Shown: positions 44,940 through 54,013 of the stretch, piece by piece
Layout: each line of letters begins with the position of its first letter
Numbering within the stretch: the first letter of the stretch is position 1
Source of the DNA: Flavobacteriales bacterium 33_180_T64
Lineage (GTDB): Bacteria; Bacteroidota; Bacteroidia; Flavobacteriales; Flavobacteriaceae
DNA: 64,000 bases
Assembly (NCBI GenBank): GCA_002162685.1
Contig: MAAQ01000014.1
Location: 62,001-126,000 of the forward strand
Direction of reading: 5' to 3'
Notes under the pieces: generated by a model
Seen by the model: the letters and a program-made list of their open reading frames with translations, nothing else
What the model was told of the DNA's origin: nothing
Databases searched by the model: none
Position numbers and translations under genes: made by a program

Positions 44940-45476
44940 TTAAGAAATTAGTTTGCCAATTAATCTCACTTCATTCTTTATAGTATTATAGTTTGGTGAA
45001 TGCATGGTAACACGTTCCATTAATTTCTCATATTGTTCTTGTGTCCCATTTCCTTTGACATGAAAAATAAATTTTAATTTTGGGAAACCAGGATTAACAT
45101 CAGGATTTAATCCTAAAAAGCCTTGTAGATCTAATTCACCATCAATTTCAAGTTTTAATTGATCAATTTCTATATTCATTGCTGTTGCGCCTGTCATAAA
45201 TGTAACAGCCATACATCCTGCCATACCACCAAGCATATATTCGGCAGGATTTGGTGCAGCATTAATGCCAAGTAATTGATTTGGTTCATCAATAGTAAAT
45301 TTAAAATCGCGAACAAGCTTATGTTCTCCAAGCACCATATTTTTTGTTGATACGGTTGTTTTTGTTCCGCTTTCCCAATTAAGTTTTACGCCATAGGATG
45401 CTTTTCCTTGAATGTTTTGTTGTTTTACTTCGTTTGCATATTCGCTTAGGCCTGCAATATTTATATTATTAAGCAT
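44940..45476 (-). CDS. OsmC family protein
   Basis: A 178-residue OsmC/Ohr-fold protein. The ATG at 45476 is chosen: it gives a short overlap of 8 nt with the upstream gene, whereas 45518 would add 14 residues inside that gene. The first reactive cysteine is present (GGMAGCMAVTFM, Cys88), but where the second normally lies in the HCPV-like motif it reads HSPNYN, so peroxidase activity of the usual two-cysteine kind is doubtful. It is the last gene of the Lrp-divergent operon. Confidence 0.88.
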   Translation of the reverse strand: MLNNINIAGLSEYANEVKQQNIQGKASYGVKLNWESGTKTTVSTKNMVLGEHKLVRDFKFTIDEPNQLLGINAAPNPAEYMLGGMAGCMAVTFMTGATAMNIEIDQLKLEIDGELDLQGFLGLNPDVNPGFPKLKFIFHVKGNGTQEQYEKLMERVTMHSPNYNTIKNEVRLIGKLIS

Positions 45477-46779
45477 AGTTCGTTTGTTTTTTAAAAATGG
45501 AATGTAGTGCGTGTTCAAAATCTGATATTAAATCTTCAATATCTTCTACACCAACAGAAAGACGTATAAGTCCGTCATTAATACCAATGGCTTTCTGTTG
45601 TTCTTTTGTTAGTGATGCTTGAGATGTATTATAGGGTAATGAGATGAGACTTTCTACACCTCCAAGACTTGTTGCTTCTTTTGGTAACTTTAAAAACTCT
45701 AAAAGCGCATGAGCATTTTCATCGCCACCTTTAATTTCAAAACTAATCATCCCCGAATTTTTTCCTTTTAATTGATGTTTAGCTAATTCATGTTGATCAT
45801 GCGAAGCCAATCCAGGATAGTATACTTTGTTAATATTAGAATGATTTTCTAAATATGTTGCTAAAGTAAAAGCATTAGCATTATGTGTTCGCATACGCAA
45901 AGCGAATGTTTTTAAGCTACGTTCTAGCAAAAAACAGGCATGAGGATCCATAGAGCCACCATTTTTTAACATTTGCGGCCATAAACGATCTACTAATTTT
46001 CGAGATCCTGAAACCGTACCTCCAATTAAGTCTGAATGGCCATTTAAGTATTTTGAGGCAGAATTTACCACTAAATCTACACCTAAATCTAAAGGGGTTA
46101 TATTATAAGGTGTTAAGAATGTGTTGTCTATAATGACTCTTAAGTTATATTTTTTTCCTAAAGCAACAATAGCTTTAATTGGTGTAATTTTTAACAATGG
46201 ATTTGTTAGTGATTCAAAGTATAAGATTTTGGTATTGTCTTGAATTGCCGCTTCAATGTCTTCAATATCTGTAGGAGAAGTAAAGGTTACAGACATTCCA
46301 AATTTATCTAAGTCCTCATGTAAAAAATTATAAGTACCACCATAAATATCTCTAGATGACACTACATGACTCCCTTTGTCTAGCATTCCTAGAATGGCTG
46401 TTGAGATTGCTGCCATTCCTGAAGAAAACACAATAGAACTTTCGGCGTTTTCTAAAGCTGATAATTTTTCTTGAACACTCCATTGTGATGGGTTTCCATA
46501 ACGGGTATAAATCATTTCATCTCTTCCTCTTCCTTCTTCTATAGCTTCATAAGAAGATCTATTGAGATAAAACGTTGAACACTGAAAAATAGGCGTTCCA
46601 AGAGCTCCAGTTGTTGGATCGTCATATTGACCAGCGTGAATAGATTTGGTAGATATTTTGCAATTTTCGTATCTATTTGTGCTTAATGTAGGACCTTGAG
46701 TGCGTTTGCGTTTAAGATCGTTAAACCAAATGTTACCTTCATCTCTTTTTTGTTCAATACCTTGATAACTTTTTTTCAT
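45469..46779 (-). CDS. PLP-dependent trans-sulfuration enzyme (cystathionine gamma-synthase/lyase family)
   Basis: A 436-residue Cys/Met metabolism PLP enzyme with the catalytic lysine K243 in SASKYLNGHSD, IYTRYGNP (90-97), SSGMAAIST and RLSVGVEDIEDLI. The N-terminus is about 40 residues longer than usual. Methionine gamma-lyases have a Cys in YGCTF; here it is YGGTY, which favours cystathionine gamma-synthase/lyase or a homocysteine-type activity. It lies 17 nt after the flavoprotein gene and overlaps the OsmC gene. Confidence 0.9.
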   Translation of the reverse strand: MKKSYQGIEQKRDEGNIWFNDLKRKRTQGPTLSTNRYENCKISTKSIHAGQYDDPTTGALGTPIFQCSTFYLNRSSYEAIEEGRGRDEMIYTRYGNPSQWSVQEKLSALENAESSIVFSSGMAAISTAILGMLDKGSHVVSSRDIYGGTYNFLHEDLDKFGMSVTFTSPTDIEDIEAAIQDNTKILYFESLTNPLLKITPIKAIVALGKKYNLRVIIDNTFLTPYNITPLDLGVDLVVNSASKYLNGHSDLIGGTVSGSRKLVDRLWPQMLKNGGSMDPHACFLLERSLKTFALRMRTHNANAFTLATYLENHSNINKVYYPGLASHDQHELAKHQLKGKNSGMISFEIKGGDENAHALLEFLKLPKEATSLGGVESLISLPYNTSQASLTKEQQKAIGINDGLIRLSVGVEDIEDLISDFEHALHSIFKKQTNYA

Positions 46780-46796
46780 GTGTTAATAGGATTAAA

Positions 46797-47882
46797 TTAT
46801 GCAAACTGCTTTTTTAAATGAATATTAGTGTGTGCCGATTTTTTTTCTAATTCCTCAATGTAATTACTTAAGAATTTGGCATCTTTTTTTACGCCACCTA
46901 AAGTTGCTGAACCTCTAGTGTATAACCATGGAAGTCCTAAAAAGTAAAGCCCTTTTACATCACTTATGCCTCTGAAGTTTTTAGGATATTTATAATCGTT
47001 TAACGTAACACCTTCAATCCATTCAAAATTTGGTTTGAAGCCTGTTGCCCAAACAATGTTCTTAATGTTTTTGTAATGGCCTTCTTCAAAATGCAATTCA
47101 ATTTCATTTGCACCTAAAGTTCTCCCAACACAAATAACATTTTGTTTTTTCAAAAGAGATTTTACATCTGTTCCAATAATGGGTTGTCCCCCTTTACTTA
47201 GTTTTTTTCCGATATACGAAAACTTGCTAACCGACAGAAATCCAATTTTTTTGAACCACCACCATAAAGTTTTTCCTAAGATTTCTTGAGGAATTGAAGT
47301 GATATTAGTATCTCCTGAAAAATATACCTTGCGATTCGTATTTGAAATTTCATTAAGAATTTGAACTCCAGAATCGCCAGCACCAACAACTAAAGTATCT
47401 CCATTTTGAAGCTGTTCAGGGTTTTTATAATGCTCGCTATGTATTTGAATAATGTCTTTAGAAATTTTAGTATGAAACGATGGTGTAAATGGTTTGTGAA
47501 ACGGACCAGTTGCAACTATTACATTTTTTGCTTTGAAGGTTTCTGATTCGCTTTTTAAAATAAAATAATCACCTTCTTTTTTTAGAGCTGTAATTTTATG
47601 ATTGAATGTTATTGGGATATGAAATTTTTTAACATAAGATTTTAAATATGCTGCAACCTCATATTTATCTGGATAGTATCCTTTTTTATTTGGGAAATCC
47701 ATTCCTGGTAAATGGTTAAACTCTGTTGGTGTAAATAATTTTAATGAATCCCATCGTTTTAACCATGGCGCACCCGTTTCGCTGTTTGCATCAATAATTA
47801 TATACTCTTTTTTTAATTGATTAAGCTGATAAGCTATTGATAATCCTGCTTGTCCAGCTCCAATAATTATAAAGTCTTTCAT
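46797..47882 (-). CDS. flavoprotein monooxygenase-like NAD(P)/FAD oxidoreductase
   Basis: A 361-residue protein with two dinucleotide-binding motifs: GAGQAG for FAD (8-13) and GAGDSG for NAD(P)H (167-172), with the ATG motif VIVATGPFHKPFTP near 121-134 and VWATGFKPNF near the C-terminus. It resembles the CzcO/YpdA-like branch of flavin monooxygenases and of bacillithiol disulfide reductases. It heads the operon with the trans-sulfuration and OsmC genes; a role in thiol or sulfur metabolism is inferred from this. Confidence 0.88.
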   Translation of the reverse strand: MKDFIIIGAGQAGLSIAYQLNQLKKEYIIIDANSETGAPWLKRWDSLKLFTPTEFNHLPGMDFPNKKGYYPDKYEVAAYLKSYVKKFHIPITFNHKITALKKEGDYFILKSESETFKAKNVIVATGPFHKPFTPSFHTKISKDIIQIHSEHYKNPEQLQNGDTLVVGAGDSGVQILNEISNTNRKVYFSGDTNITSIPQEILGKTLWWWFKKIGFLSVSKFSYIGKKLSKGGQPIIGTDVKSLLKKQNVICVGRTLGANEIELHFEEGHYKNIKNIVWATGFKPNFEWIEGVTLNDYKYPKNFRGISDVKGLYFLGLPWLYTRGSATLGGVKKDAKFLSNYIEELEKKSAHTNIHLKKQFA

Positions 47883-47968
47883 GCATCAAAATTCAGCTTA
47901 TTTAGATTATATATCAATGATTATTAGTTTATTTAGAAAATAAAACTATATTTTTGATAATTTGTAGT

Positions 47969-47976
47969 TATATTTG
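47969..47976 (+). promoter_or_regulatory. TAnnTTTG -7 box of the Lrp-type regulator
   Basis: TATATTTG, 45 nt before the ATG at 48022, within the 139-bp gap shared with the divergent flavoprotein operon. Confidence 0.5.
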
Positions 47977-48021
47977 CTTTGTTTGTTGGTGTTCAACATA
48001 AAAAACTGAAAATTTTTCAAA

Positions 48022-48483
48022 ATGATTCAATTAGATGCTATTGATAAAAAATTATTGCTTTTTTTACAAGAAGATAGTAAGCAAACCAATAAAGAACTGT
48101 CTAACAAGTTAAATCTTTCTGTAACTGCAGTTTATGAGCGCATTAAAAAATTAGAACGCGAAGGTATAATTTCTAAATATGTGGCGTTAATAGATAAAAG
48201 AAGTATTGACAAAGCATTTGTTGCATTTTGTAGTATCAAACTACTTCAGCATACGAAAGATTATGTGATTCAATTTGAAAAGGAAGTTGCAAAACTAGAT
48301 GAAGTTTTAGAGTGTTATCATATTAGTGGTGATTACGACTATTTATTAAAAGTTATTGTTGCTGACATGGACGAATTTAGAGAGTTTATGGTTAGAAAAT
48401 TAACAACAATTAGTCATATAGGTAGTACGCAAAGTGCATTTATGATTAATGAAGTTAAACATACAACAGCCATAAGTATTTAA
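48022..48483 (+). CDS. Lrp/AsnC family transcriptional regulator
   Basis: A 153-residue regulator: N-terminal helix-turn-helix (LDAIDKKLLLFLQEDSKQTNKELSNKLNLSVTAVYERIKKLE, cited as region 4-45) and a C-terminal RAM domain (ECYHISGDYDYLLKVIV) that senses amino acids. It is divergent from the flavoprotein/trans-sulfuration/OsmC operon, and probably controls it in response to a sulfur amino acid or other amino acid; the ligand is inferred only from the neighbours. Confidence 0.94.
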   Translation: MIQLDAIDKKLLLFLQEDSKQTNKELSNKLNLSVTAVYERIKKLEREGIISKYVALIDKRSIDKAFVAFCSIKLLQHTKDYVIQFEKEVAKLDEVLECYHISGDYDYLLKVIVADMDEFREFMVRKLTTISHIGSTQSAFMINEVKHTTAISI

Positions 48484-48505
48484 GCCAATTAATAAAAGTT
48501 AACGT

Positions 48506-49132
48506 ATGCAAACGACATTTTACAAGCTCACAGAATTTTTCATCATTTTTATCTTAATTCCTATAAGTTTTGCGTTAGATTATCCTATTTGGATTAAAAT
48601 GGCAATTGGAGTTTCGGGATTTATATATATACTATTTGTGCTGTTACGAATTGAAAAAAACAGCTTTAAAATAGCTTCAAATTTGAATTGGAAAGCTTTC
48701 TTTAAATGTGTCACAATTCAATTAATAGGGATAGCGATTCTTACGACAATATATATGTGGTTTGTAGATCAGCCAAACCTTTTTGTAGTTGTATTGAATA
48801 AGCCTTTAAAATGGTTAGTCTTTTTGTTTATTTATAGTTTTTTTTCTGTTTACCCACAAGAATTGATTTATAGAACCTTCTTTTTTCAGCGGTATCGTGA
48901 TTTGTTTAAGAGTGAAGTGCTTTTTATAATAGTCAACGCTATATTGTTTTCTTTAGCTCATATGTTTTTTAGAAATGGGCTTGTAATGGTGCTTACTTTT
49001 ATTGGAGGAATTTTATTTGCACTCACGTTCAAAAAAACAAAATCTACGCTTATGGTATCTATTGAGCATGCTATTTATGGCTCTTGGCTATTTACTGTTG
49101 GAATGGGAAGCATGTTAGGTTTTCCGTCATAA
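48506..49132 (+). CDS. CPBP family intramembrane metalloprotease
   Basis: A 208-residue multi-pass membrane protein with the CPBP/Abi motifs: Q-E119-LIY-R123 where EExxxR is usual, FSLAH (F148...H152), and a third His at H188. The first Glu of motif 1 is Gln, though E119 and R123 remain. Members cleave membrane substrates or process prenylated peptides; here no substrate is suggested. It follows the Lrp gene by 22 nt and may share its transcript. Confidence 0.88.
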   Translation: MQTTFYKLTEFFIIFILIPISFALDYPIWIKMAIGVSGFIYILFVLLRIEKNSFKIASNLNWKAFFKCVTIQLIGIAILTTIYMWFVDQPNLFVVVLNKPLKWLVFLFIYSFFSVYPQELIYRTFFFQRYRDLFKSEVLFIIVNAILFSLAHMFFRNGLVMVLTFIGGILFALTFKKTKSTLMVSIEHAIYGSWLFTVGMGSMLGFPS

Positions 49133-49187
49133 AAAGAATTGCTGTTAATTTCAGCTTAGGACGCTCGGAATTAAAAAATCAAAGTCG

Positions 49188-49195
49188 TATTTTTG
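49188..49195 (+). promoter_or_regulatory. TAnnTTTG -7 box of the lpd gene
   Basis: TATTTTTG, 36 nt before the ATG at 49232. Confidence 0.6.
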
Positions 49196-49231
49196 TAATT
49201 AATTTATTAAAAAACTGATAAATATTTTCTT

Positions 49232-50632
49232 ATGAAATCATACGATGTAGCAATAATAGGTTCTGGTCCTGGTGGATATGTAGCAGCAATTCGTTGCGCA
49301 CAATTAGGCATGAAAACAGCAATAATCGAAAAGTATTCGACACTTGGTGGTACGTGTTTAAATGTAGGTTGTATTCCAAGTAAAGCCCTTTTAGCATCAT
49401 CTCATCATTATGAAGAAGCAACAAAGCATTTTGAAGAACATGGTATTGAAATCCCTGGTGAAATTAAAGTGAATCTTGAAAAAATGATTGGTCGTAAACA
49501 AGCCGTTGTTGATCAAACTACTGGAGGAATTGATTTTCTAATGAAGAAAAATAATATCGATGTTTATGAAGGTTTGGGGAGCTTTAAAGATGCCACTCAT
49601 ATCAAAATAGAAGGAAAAGATGCTGGAGAGATTGAAGCAAAAAACACGATTATTGCAACTGGCTCTAAACCATCAAACCTCCCTTTTATTAGTTTAGATA
49701 AAGAACGTATTATAACATCTACTGAAGCTTTAAAGCTTAAAGAAATTCCGAAGCACATGATTGTGATTGGAGGTGGAGTTATAGGTTTAGAATTAGGACA
49801 AGTTTACAGACGCTTAGGTGCTGAGGTTACTGTAATTGAATATATGGATAGGATCCTTCCAACAATGGATGCGTCGTTATCTAAAGAGTTGAATAAGGTC
49901 TTTAAAAAGGCTAAATTTAAAATGATGCTATCTCATAAAGTACAATCTGTTGAGCGTAATGGAAATGACGTTATTGTAAAAGCTGAAAATAAAAAAGGTG
50001 AAGTTGTAGAGGTTAAAGGTGACTACTGTTTAGTTTCAGTAGGACGTAAGCCTTATACCGATGGATTAAATGCAGATGCTGCAGGTGTTAAATTAAGCGA
50101 TAGAGGACAAATAGAAGTTAATGATCATTTACAAACATCAGCGTCTAATATTTATGCGATTGGAGATGTTGTAAAAGGCGCAATGCTTGCTCATAAAGCT
50201 GAAGAAGAAGGTGTATTTGTTGCAGAAACATTAGCAGGACAAAAGCCGCATATCGATTATAATTTAATTCCTGGCGTTGTATATACGTGGCCAGAAGTTG
50301 CTGCTGTAGGAAAAACAGAAGAAGAATTAAAAGAAACAGGAATAGCTTATAAAGTAGGACAATTTCCGTTTAGAGCTTTAGGACGTGCTAGAGCAGGAGG
50401 TGATTTGGACGGGTTCGTAAAAATTCTAGCAGATAAAACTACAGATGAGGTTTTAGGAATTCATATGATTGGAGCACGCTGTGCCGATCTTATTGCTGAA
50501 GCAGTAGTCGCTATGGAGTATAGAGCCTCTGCCGAAGATATTTCACGTATGTCTCATGCGCATCCAACATTTGCAGAAGCAGTAAAAGAGGCCGCTTTAG
50601 CTGCAACTGGTGATAGAGCATTACATGTCTAA
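49232..50632 (+). CDS. lpdA: dihydrolipoyl dehydrogenase (E3)
   Basis: A 466-residue flavoprotein that reoxidises the lipoyl groups of 2-oxoacid dehydrogenase complexes. Visible: FAD motif GSGPGGYVAA (10-19), redox disulfide GGTCLNVGCIPSK (Cys42, Cys47), NAD motif GGGVIGLELGQVYRRLG, YAIGDV and the C-terminal HAHPTFAEAVKEA with the catalytic His. It has its own promoter box and terminator. No E1 or E2 gene is adjacent, so it probably serves several complexes. Confidence 0.97.
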   Translation: MKSYDVAIIGSGPGGYVAAIRCAQLGMKTAIIEKYSTLGGTCLNVGCIPSKALLASSHHYEEATKHFEEHGIEIPGEIKVNLEKMIGRKQAVVDQTTGGIDFLMKKNNIDVYEGLGSFKDATHIKIEGKDAGEIEAKNTIIATGSKPSNLPFISLDKERIITSTEALKLKEIPKHMIVIGGGVIGLELGQVYRRLGAEVTVIEYMDRILPTMDASLSKELNKVFKKAKFKMMLSHKVQSVERNGNDVIVKAENKKGEVVEVKGDYCLVSVGRKPYTDGLNADAAGVKLSDRGQIEVNDHLQTSASNIYAIGDVVKGAMLAHKAEEEGVFVAETLAGQKPHIDYNLIPGVVYTWPEVAAVGKTEEELKETGIAYKVGQFPFRALGRARAGGDLDGFVKILADKTTDEVLGIHMIGARCADLIAEAVVAMEYRASAEDISRMSHAHPTFAEAVKEAALAATGDRALHV

Positions 50633-50655
50633 TTTATATTTTTATATATAAATAT

Positions 50656-50693
50656 AAATCCCTCAATGTTTAATATGTTGAGGGATTTTTTTT
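50656..50693 (+). terminator. rho-independent terminator of lpdA
   Basis: An 11-bp stem AAATCCCTCAA / TTGAGGGATTT (50656-50666 and 50678-50688) with an 11-nt loop and a T run (to 50693). It lies 24 nt after the lpdA stop. Confidence 0.9.
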
Positions 50694-50776
50694 ATGAAAT
50701 AAACGAGTAAATCTCATCTGCTAGGAAGTCTGTGAGATTTTAACTATCTTGCAGTCAGAGAATAGCATTTTCTAAT

Positions 50777-50830
50777 ATTCCCACAAAAAAAAATATTTAT
50801 TTCCCCACAAAAGTATTTGTTTCCCCACAA
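50777..50830. repeat. phased TTCCCCACAA repeats upstream of the LRR genes
   Basis: TTCCCCACAA occurs exactly at 50801-50810 and 50821-50830, and as ATTCCCACAA at 50777-50786. Between copies lies a second shared element, TATTTRTT. The spacings are 24 and 20 bp, roughly two helical turns, and the array ends 78 bp before the first LRR gene's ATG. It could bind a regulator on one face of the DNA; no known consensus is matched. Confidence 0.55.
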
Positions 50831-50907
50831 TAGGCCTGATTGGTTTTCATAATTTGAAAGTCAAGCTGGTTAATTGATTTTTATAATAAACCAATCCATA
50901 TTATATA

Positions 50908-52335
50908 ATGAAACGAAGTGTACTATGTTTTATCCTAATTATTGCGACTACTAATTTATTTTCTCAAACTACAGCTATTCCAGATGCTAATTTTGAACAG
51001 GCATTAATAGATCAAAGTATTGATACCAATGGATTAAATGGGAATATATTAAATAGTGATGCAGAAGCTGTATTGTATTTATTTGTTCAGTCTTCAGGAA
51101 TTACTGATCTAACAGGAATTGAAGCTTTTACTGCATTAATAGTCTTAAATTGTTCAAGCAATGCATTGACAAATTTAAGTCTTACTCAAAACCTAGCATT
51201 GTCTAATTTATCATGTCAATCTAATAACTTGGCAAGTATTGATGTTACTCAAAATGCGGCATTAACTTCTTTACATCTCGTTTTTAATAGTTTAACGTCA
51301 ATAGATGTAACTAATAATATTGCACTGGTAAACTTAAACCTTTATGGTAATCAACTTACAAGTTTAGATGTTACTCAAAATACAGCGTTAACGACCCTTA
51401 CATTATTATCAAATCAATTAGCGAGTTTAGACATTACTCAAAATACGGCCTTAACAAATATTACTTGTGAATATAACCAAATAACAAGTTTAGATGTCAC
51501 ACAAAATACATTGCTAACCAATTTAAACTGTGCTCATAATTTGATTACAAGTATTGATGTTACCCAAATACCTGGTTTGATTAATCTAAACTGTGCCTTT
51601 AATCAATTACCAAGTTTAGATGTGACTCAAAATCCAGTATTGACAATATTGTCTTTTGGAGCAAATCAAATAATGAATATAGATGTGACTCAAAATACGA
51701 TTCTTGAAACGCTTTGGTTTCATAACAATCAAATCTCTAGTGTCGATGTTACTCAAAATATAGAATTAACAAGTTTGTATTTTCCAGACAATGCTATTTC
51801 AAGTATAGATGTCACTCAAAATGTATTGCTTACAGAATTTGGAGGTAGTAATAATCTATTTAGTGAATTGAATCTTTCAATGAATCCAGTTCTTACAACT
51901 ATTGGTGTTAATGATAATATGTTAGAATCTTTAAATGTTCAAAATGGGAATAACACCAATGTTATTTCCTTTAATACATTATCTAATCCTAATTTAGAGT
52001 GTGTTACAGTTGATGATATTGTCTACTCTAATACAAATTGGATGAATATTGATATACAAACAAGTTTTAATGATGATTGTGAAGCTTTGAGTGTACAAGA
52101 TTATGAAATAAATAATATTGAAGTCTTCCCAAATCCAGCAAATAATGTCATTACAATAGCAATAAATGAAAATGTTAGTTATAAGATTGTGAATAATCTT
52201 GGACAAGAAATCTTGAACGGTCATTTGCTTAATGGGACTAATGAATTGAATATAGCAGACTTACAAAGCGGAGTTTATTTTATAAACTTTAGCACAGCGA
52301 CTAAAGCTGTCACTTATAAGCTATTAAAGAAATAA
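50908..52335 (+). CDS. secreted leucine-rich-repeat protein, T9SS cargo (copy 1)
   Basis: A 475-residue protein: signal peptide (1-20, ending LFSQ), an N-terminal TTAIPDANFEQALID segment, and then about 14 repeats of 21 residues of the form LTSLDVTQNTALTxLxxxxNQ (about 75-375) that build an LRR solenoid. The last 75 residues (VFPNPANNVITI, LQSGVYFINF, YKLLKK) are a type A T9SS sorting domain, so it is expected on the cell surface. LRR surface proteins usually bind proteins or glycans. It is a tandem paralogue of the next gene. Confidence 0.88.
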   Translation: MKRSVLCFILIIATTNLFSQTTAIPDANFEQALIDQSIDTNGLNGNILNSDAEAVLYLFVQSSGITDLTGIEAFTALIVLNCSSNALTNLSLTQNLALSNLSCQSNNLASIDVTQNAALTSLHLVFNSLTSIDVTNNIALVNLNLYGNQLTSLDVTQNTALTTLTLLSNQLASLDITQNTALTNITCEYNQITSLDVTQNTLLTNLNCAHNLITSIDVTQIPGLINLNCAFNQLPSLDVTQNPVLTILSFGANQIMNIDVTQNTILETLWFHNNQISSVDVTQNIELTSLYFPDNAISSIDVTQNVLLTEFGGSNNLFSELNLSMNPVLTTIGVNDNMLESLNVQNGNNTNVISFNTLSNPNLECVTVDDIVYSNTNWMNIDIQTSFNDDCEALSVQDYEINNIEVFPNPANNVITIAINENVSYKIVNNLGQEILNGHLLNGTNELNIADLQSGVYFINFSTATKAVTYKLLKK

Positions 52336-52368
52336 TCCTTTTTCATCATTATATTAAACTAACATTAT

Positions 52369-53934
52369 ATGAAAATCAAATTACTTTTATTCGTATTCAT
52401 TTTATCTACATTTCATGTAGTTTCACAAACTACAGCCATTCCAGATGCAAATTTTGAACAAGCTTTAATTGATGCTGGTTATGATACTAATGGTCTAAAT
52501 GGCACTATTTTAAATACTGATGCGCAGGCTATAACGTATCTAAATGTAGCGTCAAAAGGAATCAGTGATTTAACCGGTATTGCTGCTTTTATTAATTTAA
52601 CTGATTTGTATTGTTCAGGTAATGAGCTTTCTAGTATAGACATTACACCGCTTACAGCTTTGCAACTTTTGAGATGTGGATATAATAACTTAATAAGCTT
52701 AGACGTCTCTCAAAACACGTCTTTGCAAGAATTAAGATGCAATGCTAATCTGTTAACTAGCCTAGATGTGACATCTAATACAATGTTATCTATTTTCTAC
52801 TGTAGTTTTAATCAATTAAGTAGCCTTGATATAAGTCAAAATTTAGATTTAGTCGCATTAGAATGTAATTCAAATCTTATAGCTAATTTGGATGTTAGCT
52901 TGCATACGGTTTTAGATTATCTGTTTTGTGATGATAATTTATTAGGAAGTATGGATGTAACTAACAATACCTTGTTAACCATATTGGGTTGCTCTAATAA
53001 TAATCTGTTCAATATAGATGTGTCTCAAAATCTAGATTTAGTCTTTTTTGATTGTTCCCAAAATAATATTACAACATTAGACGTCACACAAAATGACGCA
53101 CTCATTTATTTTGATTGTGCTTTAAATGAATTACAGAATATTGATATCACACAAAACATCTTACTTCAAGATTTTAGATGTCATGCAAATGATTTTTCTA
53201 GCTCAGGACTAGACATAACACAAAATACAGACCTATATTTTATAAGTTGTTACGGGAATTCATTATCAACCTTAGATGTGACTCAAAATGTAGGATTAGA
53301 TTATTTGGCATGTGGTAATAATCAATTAACAACTTTGGATGTGACTCAAAACATAGTGTTAACAGAATTCTATTTTAACTTTAATCAAATAGACAATATA
53401 GATGTAACACAAAACGTTAATTTAGAATTGATACTATGCAATGGTAATTTATTGACAGACTTAGATTTATCACAAAATATAGCATTGTATTTTTTAAATA
53501 GTAGTTCTAATTTTTTAGAAAGTTTGAATCTGAAAAATGGAAATAATACTGCTATGGCTAACACTTCTTTTAATGCCACAAATAATACTAATTTGACCTG
53601 TATTACTGTCGATGATGAAATCTGGAGTGTAGCTAATTGGACCAATATTGATGCACAAACTAGTTTTAGCGATAATTGTGATGCTTTAAGTATTGATGAT
53701 TTTGACGTGAATGAAACTCAAATATATCCCAACCCAGCAAAAGATAATATCACTATTATTTTAAACAACGAAGGTACTTATACTTTAGTTAGTTTATTAG
53801 GTAAAGAAGTACAGCATGGAGATTTATTGAATGGTACAAATCATTTGCAGATTAATCATTTGGTAAATGGAGTTTATATAATAACGATCAAAACCATTAA
53901 TGGTTTTGTATTCAAAAAAATAATAAAACAATAA
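52369..53934 (+). CDS. secreted leucine-rich-repeat protein, T9SS cargo (copy 2)
   Basis: A 521-residue paralogue of the preceding gene, 33 nt downstream. Signal peptide (1-19, ending VVSQ), the same TTAIPDANFEQALID opening, about 16 LRR units (SSIDITPLTALQLLRCGYNN, TTLDVTQNDALIYFDCALNE) and a T9SS type A domain (IYPNPAKDNITI, LVNGVYIITI). Its repeats contain many cysteines at a fixed position (xxLxCxxN), fewer of which occur in copy 1. The two copies diverge mainly in repeats, as expected after an old duplication. A terminator follows. Confidence 0.88.
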   Translation: MKIKLLLFVFILSTFHVVSQTTAIPDANFEQALIDAGYDTNGLNGTILNTDAQAITYLNVASKGISDLTGIAAFINLTDLYCSGNELSSIDITPLTALQLLRCGYNNLISLDVSQNTSLQELRCNANLLTSLDVTSNTMLSIFYCSFNQLSSLDISQNLDLVALECNSNLIANLDVSLHTVLDYLFCDDNLLGSMDVTNNTLLTILGCSNNNLFNIDVSQNLDLVFFDCSQNNITTLDVTQNDALIYFDCALNELQNIDITQNILLQDFRCHANDFSSSGLDITQNTDLYFISCYGNSLSTLDVTQNVGLDYLACGNNQLTTLDVTQNIVLTEFYFNFNQIDNIDVTQNVNLELILCNGNLLTDLDLSQNIALYFLNSSSNFLESLNLKNGNNTAMANTSFNATNNTNLTCITVDDEIWSVANWTNIDAQTSFSDNCDALSIDDFDVNETQIYPNPAKDNITIILNNEGTYTLVSLLGKEVQHGDLLNGTNHLQINHLVNGVYIITIKTINGFVFKKIIKQ

Positions 53935-53950
53935 ATGCAAACCAATCAAT

Positions 53951-53987
53951 AAAAAAGCGAAGCCAATTCATTGAGTTCGCTTTTTTT
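53951..53987 (+). terminator. rho-independent terminator of the LRR operon
   Basis: An 11-bp stem AAAAAAGCGAA / TTCGCTTTTTT (53951-53961 and 53976-53986) with an inner CAAT/ATTG pair and a T run. It lies 16 nt after the stop of the second LRR gene. Confidence 0.85.
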
Positions 53988-54013
53988 GTACCTTTAATTC
54001 TTATAATATATCT

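Noticed and set aside
51240-53500. Regularly repeated DNA that might suggest a CRISPR array or satellite
   Set aside because: The repetition is the codons of the 21-residue leucine-rich repeats in two intact genes.
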